35,463 nucleotides of DNA from Leptofilum sp050292445 (GTDB lineage: Bacteria > Chloroflexota > Anaerolineae > Promineifilales > Promineifilaceae): positions 1-35,463 of the forward strand of contig JBNKLQ010000024.1 in NCBI GenBank assembly GCA_050292445.1, read 5' to 3'. Both the position numbers and the translations under genes were made by a program. The notes under the pieces are model-generated. The model was not told the origin of the DNA and did not search any database. It was given only the letters and a program-made list of their open reading frames with translations. Positions 1-8,170 of the stretch are shown here, one piece after another (the first letter of the stretch is position 1; each line of letters starts with the position of its first letter).

Positions 1-208
1 CTCCCCCAGGGATTGCCTGCATATTGGGATAACAGGTCACATCTTCTACCATTTCTGCATGGGGGTTTACGGCAAATGTTTCGTACCCTTTATCGCGCAA
101 CGTACGGAATATGCCGTTGGCCGCTTCGTTTTTATTGCGGGACACACCGGCAACGGCAATGCGTTTTTGGGCAAGAAATTCTTTGGCTAACTCATCAAAA
201 TGGCTCAT
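1..208 (-). CDS. CoA-binding domain protein (5' part only)
   Basis: The first about 69 codons of a minus-strand gene that runs off the left edge. The translation begins MSHFDELAKEFLAQKRIAVA and continues with GVSRNKNEAANGIFRTLRDK and a segment with AVNPHAEMVEDVTCYPNM. This is the nucleotide-binding Rossmann fold start of the YccU/CoA-binding family: a beta strand followed by a Gly-rich turn (VAGVSR), then the second strand ending in VNP. Family members are small cytoplasmic proteins of about 130-150 residues thought to bind CoA, and their biochemical role is poorly defined. The start is supported by an AAGGAGC ribosome site about 7 bases upstream (complement of 215-221). The gene is divergent from the next one, which lies behind a 400-base intergenic stretch. 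Family assignment is good; function is unknown. Confidence 0.8.
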   Translation of the reverse strand, partial: MSHFDELAKEFLAQKRIAVAGVSRNKNEAANGIFRTLRDKGYETFAVNPHAEMVEDVTCYPNMQAIPGG

Positions 209-607
209 CCTCAAGCTCCTTCCTATCCTACGCACTGTAGGAAAAAGATGTCAAAATACCAGTTTATATCTGTTAAAAATCATCTCTTACCTACAGCAGG
301 CGTCAAGTGATAATCACCCTGTATACTTATGATGGATGTCACAAACGACGGCATTTTGAGCCACGTAACACAAAAAGTGAATAAACTCATTTCCCCCCTA
401 TGCCTTTTGTAACTTCTCCAAAATCTAACAATGATCTAGAGTGGTAGAAGGAGCGTCAGACCCTTCTTCTGGGAATCGATCCTGAAGTCCTTGTGACCTG
501 GTATCACTGAGCTGGCATCCACCCCCACCTGGTCCACCCCAAACCATACCACCGATCCCCCGGAGAACGGCCTTTATTGCAGGGTAAAATCGCCTTGCAG
601 GAGGAAA
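209..607. other. Intergenic stretch with no gene seen
   Basis: About 400 bases between two divergent genes. No reading frame with a convincing ribosome site is visible. It holds the minus-strand promoter candidate near its left end and a small inverted repeat (AGAAGG at 446-451 with CCTTCT at 462-467). The promoter of the plus-strand gene at 608 should lie here, but I cannot place it with confidence. Confidence 0.5.
225..254 (-). promoter_or_regulatory. Candidate sigma-70 promoter for the CoA-binding gene
   Basis: Read on the minus strand, a perfect TTGACA (complement of 249-254) is followed after 18 bases by TAGGAT (complement of 225-230). The predicted transcript would begin very close to the ribosome site, so the 5' leader would be almost absent. 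This is weak support; another promoter further upstream is possible. Confidence 0.3.
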
Positions 608-1018
608 ATGATGAAGGTCAAAACTATCTTAATCATCGACGCCATCGTCTTGTTCGTATTTGGAGTTGGTTTTCTATTTGTCCCCACATGGTCGATGGAA
701 CTGTTTGACATTTCCCTCGACACCGCCGGCATCCTGATGACCCAACTTTTGGCGGCTGCTTTCTTGGGCTTTGCTGTTTTAGACTGGATGGGTCGCAACT
801 ATGCTGTGGCTGATGATGTTCGGCCGTTAATCGCGGCAAACTTCATCATGAGCGCAGTAGGCTTTGTTGTGGCTCTGCTGCAACGGCTGGATGGTGTTGG
901 GAACGCCTGGACGTGGGTTCCTATTATCCTGTACCTGCTGTTCGCCTTAGCTTTTGGCTACAGTTTGCTAGACAGGAGCACCTACGAAGAGCCAACCATG
1001 CGAACCAAACAAGCCTAG
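608..1018 (+). CDS. Small four-helix membrane protein, unrecognised
   Basis: A 136-residue hydrophobic protein with four likely membrane segments, at about residues 6-25, 40-58, 72-90 and 101-120, and a short charged C-terminal tail. The first helix carries IIDAIVLFVFGVGFLFVP, and WMGRN follows the second. No catalytic or binding motif stands out, and I do not recognise the family beyond a resemblance to small DUF membrane proteins of unknown role. The start has a perfect AGGAGG at 599-604, four bases before the ATG at 608; a second ATG follows at once at 611 and may be used instead. A strong hairpin terminator lies 12 bases after the stop, so the gene is probably monocistronic. Confidence 0.75.
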   Translation: MMKVKTILIIDAIVLFVFGVGFLFVPTWSMELFDISLDTAGILMTQLLAAAFLGFAVLDWMGRNYAVADDVRPLIAANFIMSAVGFVVALLQRLDGVGNAWTWVPIILYLLFALAFGYSLLDRSTYEEPTMRTKQA

Positions 1019-1030
1019 TCACCAATGATT

Positions 1031-1075
1031 GAAACGGCCGTTGTCCCGAAATAATTGTGGGGCAACGGCCGTTTC
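1031..1075 (+). terminator. Hairpin terminator built from two ACGGCCGT motifs
   Basis: A 17-base left arm (1031-1047) and a right arm (1059-1075) pair with a single G-T wobble around an 11-base loop. Each arm contains one copy of AACGGCCGTT. It lies 12 bases after the stop of the small membrane protein gene and is followed by ATTAT rather than a clean T tract. This is the clearest case of the dispersed motif doing structural work in RNA. Confidence 0.75.
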
Positions 1076-1155
1076 ATTATGCCCAGATTACGCTTGTTCT
1101 CATCTTAGGCGCAATGAGACAACGATTGATAATCTGTCGGCAAAAGGAATATGCC

Positions 1156-1527
1156 ATGTACGCTAGAATGGTTACCTCACGTGTCAAACCCAATAAGTTA
1201 AGTGAGTTGACAACTTTATATCAAAAGACCTTGCTCCCAATCATTGAACATCAACCTGGGTACAAAGGCATCTATGTTTTAAACGACCCCGATCTCAATA
1301 AAGAAGTTTCCATTACCCTTTGGGAAAGACTGGTAGATATGGAAGCTTTTAATGTGAATTTATTAAAGATAAAGGACCAAATTGCTCCTCTCTTGGCTGA
1401 AGCGCCAGAGGTTGAAATCTTCCAGGTAGTTATCCCAGAAGAGGTGGAGCCAATGAGGGTGATTGCCTTGAGCGAAACATCTCTTGGCATTCGTGTTGAA
1501 GATCCATTCAGCAGGCCGTTAGGCTAG
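1156..1527 (+). CDS. Antibiotic biosynthesis monooxygenase (ABM) fold protein
   Basis: A 123-residue protein beginning MYARMVTSRVKPNKLSELTT. It has the ferredoxin-like ABM pattern: a first strand (YARMVTSRV), a helix (KLSELTTLYQKTLLPIIEHQ), then PGYKGIYVLNDPDLNKEVSIT and LWERLVDMEAF. ABM proteins are small cytoplasmic dimers; some are cofactor-free monooxygenases or haem-degrading enzymes, but many have no known reaction. No haem-binding or quinone-pocket signature can be assigned by eye. The ATG at 1156 is preferred over the upstream in-frame codon at 1057 because it has AAAGGA at 1143-1148 and because the upstream extension would overlap the hairpin terminator of the previous gene. The C-terminal 25 residues extend past the usual domain. 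Confidence 0.7.
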   Translation: MYARMVTSRVKPNKLSELTTLYQKTLLPIIEHQPGYKGIYVLNDPDLNKEVSITLWERLVDMEAFNVNLLKIKDQIAPLLAEAPEVEIFQVVIPEEVEPMRVIALSETSLGIRVEDPFSRPLG

Positions 1528-1573
1528 CAGAATTAGTTACGAACAATTTTCGGCGTGATGCAGACAGAAAAAC

Positions 1574-1850
1574 ACGGCTATTTCCCCAAAGCCGTACCCA
1601 CTGAGCTGCTGCATGTCCGTTGTTGTGACGCTTTTACAAAGCGGTCGTGTTTAAGTGCCCATTCGCAAATAAACTGTGTGATTGGCGAATGGGCTTAAAG
1701 TAGCCGTTCGATACCAAATCGATAAGTTAATTCCAAACGGCTACTAAGAGTAGTTCATATTGCAGTACGTTAAAGACAGACAGAAGCACTGTCGGCCATA
1801 GCTCGCAAGCGAAACGTGACGTCTGGTCTGTTTCGCGCGAGAAAAGAGAG
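1574..1850 (+). promoter_or_regulatory. Structured 5' leader of glutamate dehydrogenase (candidate RNA regulator)
   Basis: The 330 bases before the glutamate dehydrogenase gene hold several consecutive hairpins. ACGGCT (1574-1579) pairs with AGCCGT (1590-1595). A long arm at about 1651-1667 pairs with about 1685-1699 (core GCCCATTCGC / GCGAATGGGC, one bulged base). AGTAGCCGTT (1699-1708) pairs with AACGGCTACT (1736-1745). The last stem (1802-1815 with 1830-1841, AA bulge) ends directly at the AAAAGAGAG ribosome site. The loop of this last stem (around 1821-1831) can also pair with AGACAGACAG at 1774-1783, which suggests alternative structures. There is no reading frame here. I do not recognise a known riboswitch class. 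Confidence 0.45.
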
Positions 1851-1858
1851 AATTTGTG

Positions 1859-3139
1859 ATGTTAAAAGAACAAAATGTGGAACAAGCAGCAGGTGAGGTA
1901 TTAAATCCTTTCGCCATTGCCCAAGCCCAACTTGACGAAGCAGCAGAAATCCTGCAGCTTGAGCCAGAGATGCACACCTTTTTACGGCAACCGATGCGCG
2001 AATTTCATTTTACCGTTCCCGTTCGCATGGACGACGGCCGTACCCAGGTTTACAACGGATATCGGGTGCAATATAACGATGCACGCGGCCCGGCCAAGGG
2101 TGGCATTCGCTTCCATCCTGATGAAACGGTTGATACGATTCGGGCTTTGGCGGCTTGGATGACATGGAAAACGGCCGTTGTCGATATTCCGTTAGGTGGA
2201 GCCAAGGGTGGTATCATCTGTGATCCACGTTTCCTCTCTTCAACCGAACTGGAACGCCTGAGCCGGAGCTACATGCGTCAGATAGCCCGTTACGTCGGGT
2301 TACACAAAGATGTGCCTGCCCCGGATGTCTACACCAATCCCCAGATCATGGCCTGGATGATGGATGAATATCAGGTCCTTACCGGCCACCAAGAACCCGG
2401 TGTTATCACCGGCAAACCGCTGGAGATAGGTGGAGCCGCTGGCCGTGAAGATGCAACGGCCCGTGGGGGAATCTACACAGTGCGTGAAGCGGCCAAGGTC
2501 TTAAATATCGACCTCGTCGGCAAGACGGCTGCCATTCAAGGGTACGGTAACGCCGGGCAATTTGCTCATCTGTTGGCCACCGAGCTGTTAGGCATGAAGG
2601 TGGTGGCCGTGAGTGATTCTCGGGGCGGTATCTACAATGCAGACGGGCTGGATATAACGGCCGTACGCGCCCACAAAGCCAATACGGGCTCCGTCCAAAA
2701 TTTTGCCGAGGCAGATAATGTTTCCAATGAGGAACTTCTAGAACTATCTGTGATGGTCCTCTTCCCCTCCGCCCTAGAAAATGTCATTACCAAGCGCAAT
2801 GCCCACCATATTGATGCCAAGATCGTGGCAGAATTAGCCAACGGCCCCACCACGCCAGCCGCAGACGAAATTCTCTATGACAAAGGCATTTACGTTATTC
2901 CAGATTTCCTCTGTAATGCTGGGGGAGTTACCGTCTCCTACTTTGAGATGGTGCAAAACTCGTACCAATATTACTGGGATAAACTGATGACTCAGCAACG
3001 CCTGGACCAAAAAATGACAACTGCTTTCCATGCAGTACATAATATGGCCCAGACCAAAGAAGTCAATAATCGCGTAGCAGCTTATCTGGTTTCTGTCAAC
3101 CGCGTAGCCCAAGCCACAAGGCTGCGCGGCTGGGTCTAG
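1859..3139 (+). CDS. gdhA: Glutamate dehydrogenase, NAD-type hexameric family
   Basis: Reversible oxidative deamination of glutamate to 2-oxoglutarate and ammonia. The protein is about 426 residues, the usual size for hexameric bacterial enzymes of the RocG/GudB type. Numbering from the GTG at 1856, the glutamate-binding lysines are K81 (GPAKGG) and K105 (TWKTA), the catalytic lysine is K117 (LGGAKGG) and the catalytic aspartate is D157 (PAPDVYTN). Their spacing matches K89/K113/K125/D165 of the Clostridium symbiosum enzyme. The NAD-binding turn is IQGYGNAG at 227-234, followed by an acidic residue in AVSDSRGG, favouring NAD over NADP. The GTG at 1856 or the adjacent ATG at 1859 may start translation; I chose the ATG. 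A terminator-like hairpin follows. The asparagine synthetase gene downstream also consumes ammonia, so the neighbourhood concerns nitrogen assimilation. Confidence 0.95.
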   Translation: MLKEQNVEQAAGEVLNPFAIAQAQLDEAAEILQLEPEMHTFLRQPMREFHFTVPVRMDDGRTQVYNGYRVQYNDARGPAKGGIRFHPDETVDTIRALAAWMTWKTAVVDIPLGGAKGGIICDPRFLSSTELERLSRSYMRQIARYVGLHKDVPAPDVYTNPQIMAWMMDEYQVLTGHQEPGVITGKPLEIGGAAGREDATARGGIYTVREAAKVLNIDLVGKTAAIQGYGNAGQFAHLLATELLGMKVVAVSDSRGGIYNADGLDITAVRAHKANTGSVQNFAEADNVSNEELLELSVMVLFPSALENVITKRNAHHIDAKIVAELANGPTTPAADEILYDKGIYVIPDFLCNAGGVTVSYFEMVQNSYQYYWDKLMTQQRLDQKMTTAFHAVHNMAQTKEVNNRVAAYLVSVNRVAQATRLRGWV

Positions 3140-3167
3140 GAAGTAGATTGTTAACCGTAACAAATAA

Positions 3168-3200
3168 GTAAATAACCGAAGGCAGAGTCGGCTTATTTAC
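3168..3200 (+). terminator. Hairpin after glutamate dehydrogenase
   Basis: GTAAATAACCGA (3168-3179) pairs with TCGGCTTATTTAC (3188-3200), with one bulged C, about 30 bases after the gdhA stop. There is no long T run after it, so this is a probable rather than certain terminator. Confidence 0.5.
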
Positions 3201-3308
3201 GATTGTCACACCCTTGCTCCAGACACATCGACCCGATAATGAAAGATGTAGCTGGGGCAAGGGATCGGTGGGAAGCTTAAGTATCATCGCACTGCTAAGG
3301 TGCTAATT

Positions 3309-3824
3309 ATGCATAACAATTACAGATACCATGAGGAAATTTCTTCACCGAGGACAAAAGCGCTCTTTTGGGCGCTCACATTCTTCTTCTTTTGGTTATT
3401 CATCTGGCGCATAAAAAGGGGCAAAAAAGGTTATTTCACAACGACTTTTTTTTGCTTTGGCTTGTTTTTCCTTTTCTACGCCGTGAATTACAAAACCCTC
3501 ATTATTAACCTCACATCGGAATCCCTTCAACTCAGATTTGGCATCTTCAGCTGGCAGGTGCCCTTAGATAACGTTGAAGCGTGTCAGCTCGATGAGGTGC
3601 CGTTGTTAATGAGGCTTGGTGGCGCGGGGATTCACTTTATGAGTATTCGTAAACGATACCGCGCTTCGCTCAATTTCTTGGAACACCCTAGAGTGGTGAT
3701 CGCCCTCAAGGAAAAAGCAGGGCCTGTTCAGGATATTTCCTTCTCTACGCGCCGTCCGGAAGAAGTTCTAAGGGTGATTCGAGAAGCTATATCTGCCAGG
3801 CAAATCGCCAAAACCGCCACCTGA
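3309..3824 (+). CDS. Membrane protein with PH-like cytoplasmic domain, unrecognised
   Basis: About 171 residues. Two hydrophobic segments near the N-terminus (about residues 18-34 and 43-60 from the ATG at 3309) are separated by a basic loop (RIKRGKKG) and followed by a soluble domain of about 110 residues. The strand pattern TLIINLTSESLQLRFG, then WQVPLDNVEACQLDE and later RVVIALKE with EVLRVIREAI at the end, resembles the bacterial PH domain (bPH/DUF304-like) found after paired membrane helices. No catalytic motif is visible. The ATG at 3309 is chosen over an in-frame GTG at 3300 because of AAGG at 3297-3300. It sits between gdhA and asnA on the same strand, but a hairpin separates it from gdhA, so a nitrogen role is not implied. 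Confidence 0.6.
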   Translation: MHNNYRYHEEISSPRTKALFWALTFFFFWLFIWRIKRGKKGYFTTTFFCFGLFFLFYAVNYKTLIINLTSESLQLRFGIFSWQVPLDNVEACQLDEVPLLMRLGGAGIHFMSIRKRYRASLNFLEHPRVVIALKEKAGPVQDISFSTRRPEEVLRVIREAISARQIAKTAT

Positions 3825-3889
3825 ATGAGTATGGTCACAGTTTCTGGTGGTAAAAATATTGGTGAATTATTGTTTTCAGGAGAAAAACC

Positions 3890-5020
3890 ATGTTGGATAA
3901 AATTGCAGATTTAGCAGGTCCGGGGATCGGTAATTACGCAGACCTGGAAAAAATCTTACCGGATGATTATGTTTCGGTGCTTTCGCCCAAGGAAACGCAA
4001 CGCGCTATCTTTGCCGCTAAAAACTACATCGAAACAAACCTGTGCCAGGCTTTAAATTTGATGATGGTTACTGTTCCACTCATTGTGGAATCTAACAGCG
4101 GCGTCAACGACTATCTGGATCGGGACGGTTCACGCACACCCGTCCAATTTCATATCACCAATGATCATGGCAAACATCCAATTGATGCCGAGGTGGTACA
4201 GGCAGCTACAAAATGGAAGCGAATGGCTTTGCAGCAGTTTGGCATGGGCCCAGGCGAAGGTCTCTGTACAGACATGCGCGCTATACGCAAGGATTATTTT
4301 CTGGATCATGATCACAGCGTCTATGTCGATCAATGGGATTGGGAGCTAGCTATCGCCGAAGCACAGCGCGATTTGCCCTTTTTGACAGATGTCGTCAATA
4401 AAATCTGGCGGGTAATCAAGGGGGCCGAGGAATATGTTCAAGAACTGTTTCCCCAACTGCGCCAAACTGCTTACCCCTCTCTGCCAGATAAGCTAACTTT
4501 TATCCATGCGGAAGATATTCTAAAAATGTATCCAGGCTTACCACGTAAAAAACGAGAAACAGCCATCTTACAGGAGTTCCCGGCCATATTCATCTATGGT
4601 ATTGGCTATACGCTGGCAGATGGTTATCCACACGAGATGCGTGCTGCTGACTATGACGATTGGGTCACTGAAACGTTCTCTGTTGACGGCCGTTCCCGCC
4701 ACGGACTCAATGGCGACATTCTGGTGTGGAACCCAGTGACGCGCCGCCGCCATGAGCTCAGCTCGATGGGTATTCGCGTCGATAAAACCTCCTTGGTGAA
4801 ACAGCTGGAGATTACAGAGCAGCGTGATTTTCTTAACCTACCCTACCATCAGGCCATTATGAATGATGAGATTCCGCTGAGCATTGGCGGGGGCATTGGC
4901 CAATCACGCACGCTTATGCTACTGCTGCAAAAGGCTCATCTAGGCGAAGTCAGCGTCACCGTCTGGCCCAAAATTTTGAAGGAAATGTGCGCCAAGAAGC
5001 ATATCTTTGTCCTGGAGTAA
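3890..5020 (+). CDS. asnA: Aspartate-ammonia ligase (ammonia-dependent asparagine synthetase)
   Basis: Makes asparagine from aspartate, ammonia and ATP, releasing AMP and pyrophosphate, in the cytoplasm. At 376 residues it is longer than the E. coli enzyme (330). The class II aminoacyl-tRNA-synthetase-like core is visible: an N-terminal SPKETQRAIFAAKNYIETNL, the VESNSGVNDYLDRDGSRTPV segment, QFHITNDHGKHPIDAEVVQA, the VYVDQWDWE segment and the C-terminal nucleotide-binding SIGGGIGQSRTLMLLLQ. The extra length lies mainly in the middle region (about 155-260), which holds ERETAILQEFPAIFIYGIGY-type strands. The start has CAGGAG a few bases upstream of 3890. It uses free ammonia, as glutamate dehydrogenase does nearby, which fits an organism in ammonium-rich settings. 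Confidence 0.93.
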   Translation: MLDKIADLAGPGIGNYADLEKILPDDYVSVLSPKETQRAIFAAKNYIETNLCQALNLMMVTVPLIVESNSGVNDYLDRDGSRTPVQFHITNDHGKHPIDAEVVQAATKWKRMALQQFGMGPGEGLCTDMRAIRKDYFLDHDHSVYVDQWDWELAIAEAQRDLPFLTDVVNKIWRVIKGAEEYVQELFPQLRQTAYPSLPDKLTFIHAEDILKMYPGLPRKKRETAILQEFPAIFIYGIGYTLADGYPHEMRAADYDDWVTETFSVDGRSRHGLNGDILVWNPVTRRRHELSSMGIRVDKTSLVKQLEITEQRDFLNLPYHQAIMNDEIPLSIGGGIGQSRTLMLLLQKAHLGEVSVTVWPKILKEMCAKKHIFVLE

Positions 5021-5157
5021 GTCAGGAGAGGGAGAGTCAAAGGCGATAACATTCCAAATTACAATCGATAATATTAGATGCGATATTCAGGCGCTTGCCC
5101 GGTTTGCACAGCGCATTGGCGATGCTGACCAAACGTCCGCATCGAGAGGGTATATCA

Positions 5158-6951
5158 ATGTCTGAAACTATCTTTCCTAGGCAAAGGTGGGTGAGCCGCC
5201 TCATTTTTGTATTGGTGCTGCTCGTCTTGGGTCTTTGGTTCATTACGGCCGTATCCACATCAAACGCAGCTGTAGATACCTTTGTGGTCAATAGCACCAG
5301 TGACGGCGCGGATGTGCAGGCAGGAGATGGCATCTGTGACGCGGGTTCCGGTCACTGCACATTACGCGCCGCACTTATGGAAGCAAATGCCGCTAGTGGC
5401 AAAACGTACATCCACTTTAACATTCCTGGCTCAGGACCTCACATCATTCAACCCCAAAGCCCACTGCCCCTCGTTGAAAATACCATGGTTATTGATGGCT
5501 ACACACAGCCAGGCGCACAGCCAAATAGCAATCCCGCGCCGCAGGGGCTAAACACGCAACTAATGATCGCTCTCGATGGCAGCCAAACAGGTGGCTCTAT
5601 TGCCTTTAGCTTTAACGAGGATCAGTCACCATCCATTGAAGGCCTGGTTATTCGCGGGTTAGCTATTTACAACTTTGGTGGTGCTATTGGCGGCGGCTAC
5701 GCAGAAGGCTTTGATGTGATGGGCGCTCGCTTCGTGGGCAACTTCATTGGCACCGACGTCACTGGCACACTGGATTACGGTAATTCCGTCGGCATCGTCC
5801 TCTCAGGGAGTCGCCTGATGAACATCGATATTGGTGGCAAACATCCTGAGGACCGCAATTTAATTGCCGGAAACGGCAGCTTTGGCGTCTACATTTCCTC
5901 TCGCTATCCCGAAAATATTCAAATCCAGGGCAACTTGATTGGAACGGATGCCTCTGGAATGCAGGCGCTGCCCAACGGTTGGGGCGGGGTGTTGAGTTCC
6001 AACGCCTGGAATGTTCTCATCGGTGGTGTGGACAGTAGGGCAACCAATGTTATCTCTGGCAATACCGGTCACGGTATTGAACTGTATGGCAATGATGGTT
6101 ACACCAACATTCGGGGCAACCTGATTGGCCTGGCCGCCGATGGTCAGACACCGCTGGGCAATAGCGGTAGTGGAATCTGGATTGACGATCACCTCTTAAC
6201 GCTCGTAGACGACAACCGCATTGCCTACAATCTGGGAGATGGCCTGACTGCTTACTGGTACAACAGCATTGTTGATTTGCCAAATACTATTTTTAACAAT
6301 GGGGGTTTGGGCATCGATCTCAACGGCGATGGCGTTACGCACAATGATCTTCTAGACGTTGATTCAGGGCCTAACGGTTTGCAAAACTATCCAGTTCTGG
6401 AAAGCATTATCCAAACAGATGACAGCGTTGTGGTTTCTGGTTTGCTGCAAAGTCAGGCAAACCAAACATACACGCTAGCATTCTTCACCAACGGACAGTG
6501 TGATCCTTCCGGTTACGGTGAGGGAGAAGCGTTTGCTACAGAGTTAGAATTGACGACAGATAGCAGTGGGAATGCATCGTTTACGGCCGTTTTTCCCCAG
6601 CAGCCCGAACGGCCGTTTATCACAGCGACAGCCAGCCATTACGGGGCAATATCCGAGTTTTCACAATGTCGAGCAGACCCAATCTATCTGGTAATGCTGT
6701 TGCGAGCAGAGCTACAGCAGCTCATCAATGATGACATACTCGCCATGTCGGCTGGCACACGACTTTTAGCCAAGCTGGATAATGTTGAAGCCGCACTGTT
6801 GGTAAATCATGAAAACACGGCCTTGCTTCGATTGAATGATTTCATAACCTCTGTGCGTAATCTGATGAACCGGCGACAGATACCCCATGAGCTGGGCCAA
6901 CCGCTCATCGATGCAGCCTGGGCGATCGTTCATCAGATCAATCTACCCTAA
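5158..6951 (+). CDS. Secreted CSLREA-domain parallel beta-helix protein
   Basis: A 597-residue exported protein. A signal sequence or membrane anchor (about residues 13-32) ends in STSNAA before the mature start VDTFVVN. The CSLREA-type domain follows at about 41-78: TFVVNSTSDGADVQAGDGIC and CTLRAALMEANA, here with C-T-L-R-A-A in place of the name motif. A right-handed beta-helix spans about 100-430, with recurring NLIG and GNGSFGVYIS type turns (NFIGTDVTGT, GNLIGTDASG, GNLIGLAADG). The C-terminal 85 residues form a helical domain (LLAKLDNVEAALL, LNDFITSVRNL) that resembles the FIMAH domain of large secreted proteins. The ATG at 5158 is chosen because GAGAGGG at 5144-5150 precedes it; the upstream ATG at 5095 would place 21 charged residues before the signal. 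Role at the cell surface: adhesion or polysaccharide binding are guesses only. Confidence 0.85.
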   Translation: MSETIFPRQRWVSRLIFVLVLLVLGLWFITAVSTSNAAVDTFVVNSTSDGADVQAGDGICDAGSGHCTLRAALMEANAASGKTYIHFNIPGSGPHIIQPQSPLPLVENTMVIDGYTQPGAQPNSNPAPQGLNTQLMIALDGSQTGGSIAFSFNEDQSPSIEGLVIRGLAIYNFGGAIGGGYAEGFDVMGARFVGNFIGTDVTGTLDYGNSVGIVLSGSRLMNIDIGGKHPEDRNLIAGNGSFGVYISSRYPENIQIQGNLIGTDASGMQALPNGWGGVLSSNAWNVLIGGVDSRATNVISGNTGHGIELYGNDGYTNIRGNLIGLAADGQTPLGNSGSGIWIDDHLLTLVDDNRIAYNLGDGLTAYWYNSIVDLPNTIFNNGGLGIDLNGDGVTHNDLLDVDSGPNGLQNYPVLESIIQTDDSVVVSGLLQSQANQTYTLAFFTNGQCDPSGYGEGEAFATELELTTDSSGNASFTAVFPQQPERPFITATASHYGAISEFSQCRADPIYLVMLLRAELQQLINDDILAMSAGTRLLAKLDNVEAALLVNHENTALLRLNDFITSVRNLMNRRQIPHELGQPLIDAAWAIVHQINLP

Positions 6952-6958
6952 AAGGAAT

Positions 6959-7471
6959 TTAGCCAAGCAAAGATGGTTTGGTCAACGTAGGAATAAGCAG
7001 CACAGGTACTGTAGAATAGCGCACGACCTTGTCTGCCACACTGCCTAATAGCCAACGAGAGAAACCACTACGGCCATGCGTGCCCATCACAATAGCGTCC
7101 ACGGCAAAGGTATCCGCCGCTTCCAGCAAAACGTTGGCGACTGACTCGCCCTCAAGCACTAGCCCAAATACCTGGTAATCTTCAGACTGAAGCGGCCGTA
7201 TCGTTTCACTTATATAGGCTTCGGCTTCGCGATGCCTGTTTTCCAGGAAAACGATAGGTGGCTCTGTTAAATCGTTACCGTAGCCACCAATTACGTAGGG
7301 CACAAGCACCACACGCAGCAAGGTAAGGCGGCTGCCAAATGAAGCAGCGATTGCCACTGCCGGAGGCAAGGCTTTTTCAGCTATATCCGATCCGTCCAAA
7401 GGAACAAGCAAATGTTGAAACATTGCCTTACTCTCGTCAAGGGGACCATTCTCTTCCATTTTTAAGAACAT
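6959..7471 (-). CDS. Universal stress protein, UspA family
   Basis: A cytoplasmic single-domain USP of about 154-170 residues. The domain begins FQHLLVPLDGSDIAEKALPP and ends with the ATP-binding signature GTHGRSGFSRWLLGSVADKV followed by VRYSTVPVLLIP, matching the G-2x-G-9x-G-(S/T) motif of ATP-binding members (MJ0577 type). The family is linked to stress tolerance without a fixed reaction. Three in-frame ATGs are possible: 7471 (used here, with GGAA upstream), 7459 and 7423. The one at 7423 begins exactly at the domain and has AAGG close by, so the true protein may be 154 residues. It converges with the CSLREA gene, the two stops being 7 bases apart. Confidence 0.9.
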   Translation of the reverse strand: MFLKMEENGPLDESKAMFQHLLVPLDGSDIAEKALPPAVAIAASFGSRLTLLRVVLVPYVIGGYGNDLTEPPIVFLENRHREAEAYISETIRPLQSEDYQVFGLVLEGESVANVLLEAADTFAVDAIVMGTHGRSGFSRWLLGSVADKVVRYSTVPVLLIPTLTKPSLLG

Positions 7472-7668
7472 GCTTTTCCAAATTCAGTATGTCATACTGA
7501 GGGTGTGTCCTTAAGTGAAGAAAGACATCTTTGGCAAGGTAAAAAGTCACCGGCGATCCCGTCCTTTTGTACCGTTCGCTGCTTTTGTGCTAACCTCCAA
7601 GTTAGATAAGTGATTGAGTGTATTTTGGCTGATGTTTGTTTGCCACAAGTTGAAGAGAGGGTAATTAA

Positions 7669-8154
7669 ATGGAACTCACAACCGTAAAAATCGAAAAGGC
7701 GGAAGCGATTAACTTCATCTTAGGCCAATCGCATTTCATTAAAAGTGTTGAGGACATTCATGAAGCGTTGGTAACGGCCGTTCCCGGCATAAAATTTGGG
7801 CTGGCCTTTTGTGAAGCCTCGGGAAAATGTCTCATTCGCTGGTCAGGGACCGACCAGGAAATGATTGATCTGGCGCGGGAAAATGCTATTGCCATTGCCG
7901 CAGGACACAGCTTCATTATTTTCCTCGGGGATGGCTTTTTCCCCATCAATGTCCTGAAAACAGTGCAGCAGGTGCCCGAAGTGTGTACCATTTTCTGCGC
8001 CACAGCCAACCCAACTGAGGTCATCGTTGCCGAAACGGAGCAGGGTCGGGGAATTTTGGGCGTGATAGATGGCTATAAACCCAAGGGCGTTGAGGACGAC
8101 GAAGAAATTGCCTGGCGGAAAAACTTCTTACGCCAGATTGGCTATAAAGCATAA
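7669..8154 (+). CDS. Adenosine-specific kinase family protein (PF04008)
   Basis: 161 residues, a full-length match in pattern to the PF04008 family: NFILGQSHFIKSVEDIHEAL, then VPGIKFGLAFCEASGKCLIR, AAGHSFIIFLGDGFFPINVL, VPEVCTIFCATANPTEVIVA and ETEQGRGILGVIDGYKPKGV. The family is named from a Pyrobaculum structure and is common in archaea and anaerobic bacteria. The kinase activity is, to my knowledge, based on limited evidence, so the name should be read as a family label. AGAGGG about 10 bases upstream supports the start. The stop is 16 bases before the next gene on the same strand, and the two may be co-transcribed. Confidence 0.92.
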   Translation: MELTTVKIEKAEAINFILGQSHFIKSVEDIHEALVTAVPGIKFGLAFCEASGKCLIRWSGTDQEMIDLARENAIAIAAGHSFIIFLGDGFFPINVLKTVQQVPEVCTIFCATANPTEVIVAETEQGRGILGVIDGYKPKGVEDDEEIAWRKNFLRQIGYKA

Positions 8155-8170
8155 ACTTAGCAGTTACGTT

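Noticed and set aside
1057..1155. An upstream start for the ABM protein
   Set aside because: It begins within the preceding terminator hairpin and lacks a ribosome site; the ATG at 1156 starts at the domain edge.
8069..8170. An upstream ATG extending the winged-helix-like gene
   Set aside because: It would overlap the PF04008 gene by 86 bases and add an Arg/Lys-rich segment with no family pattern.
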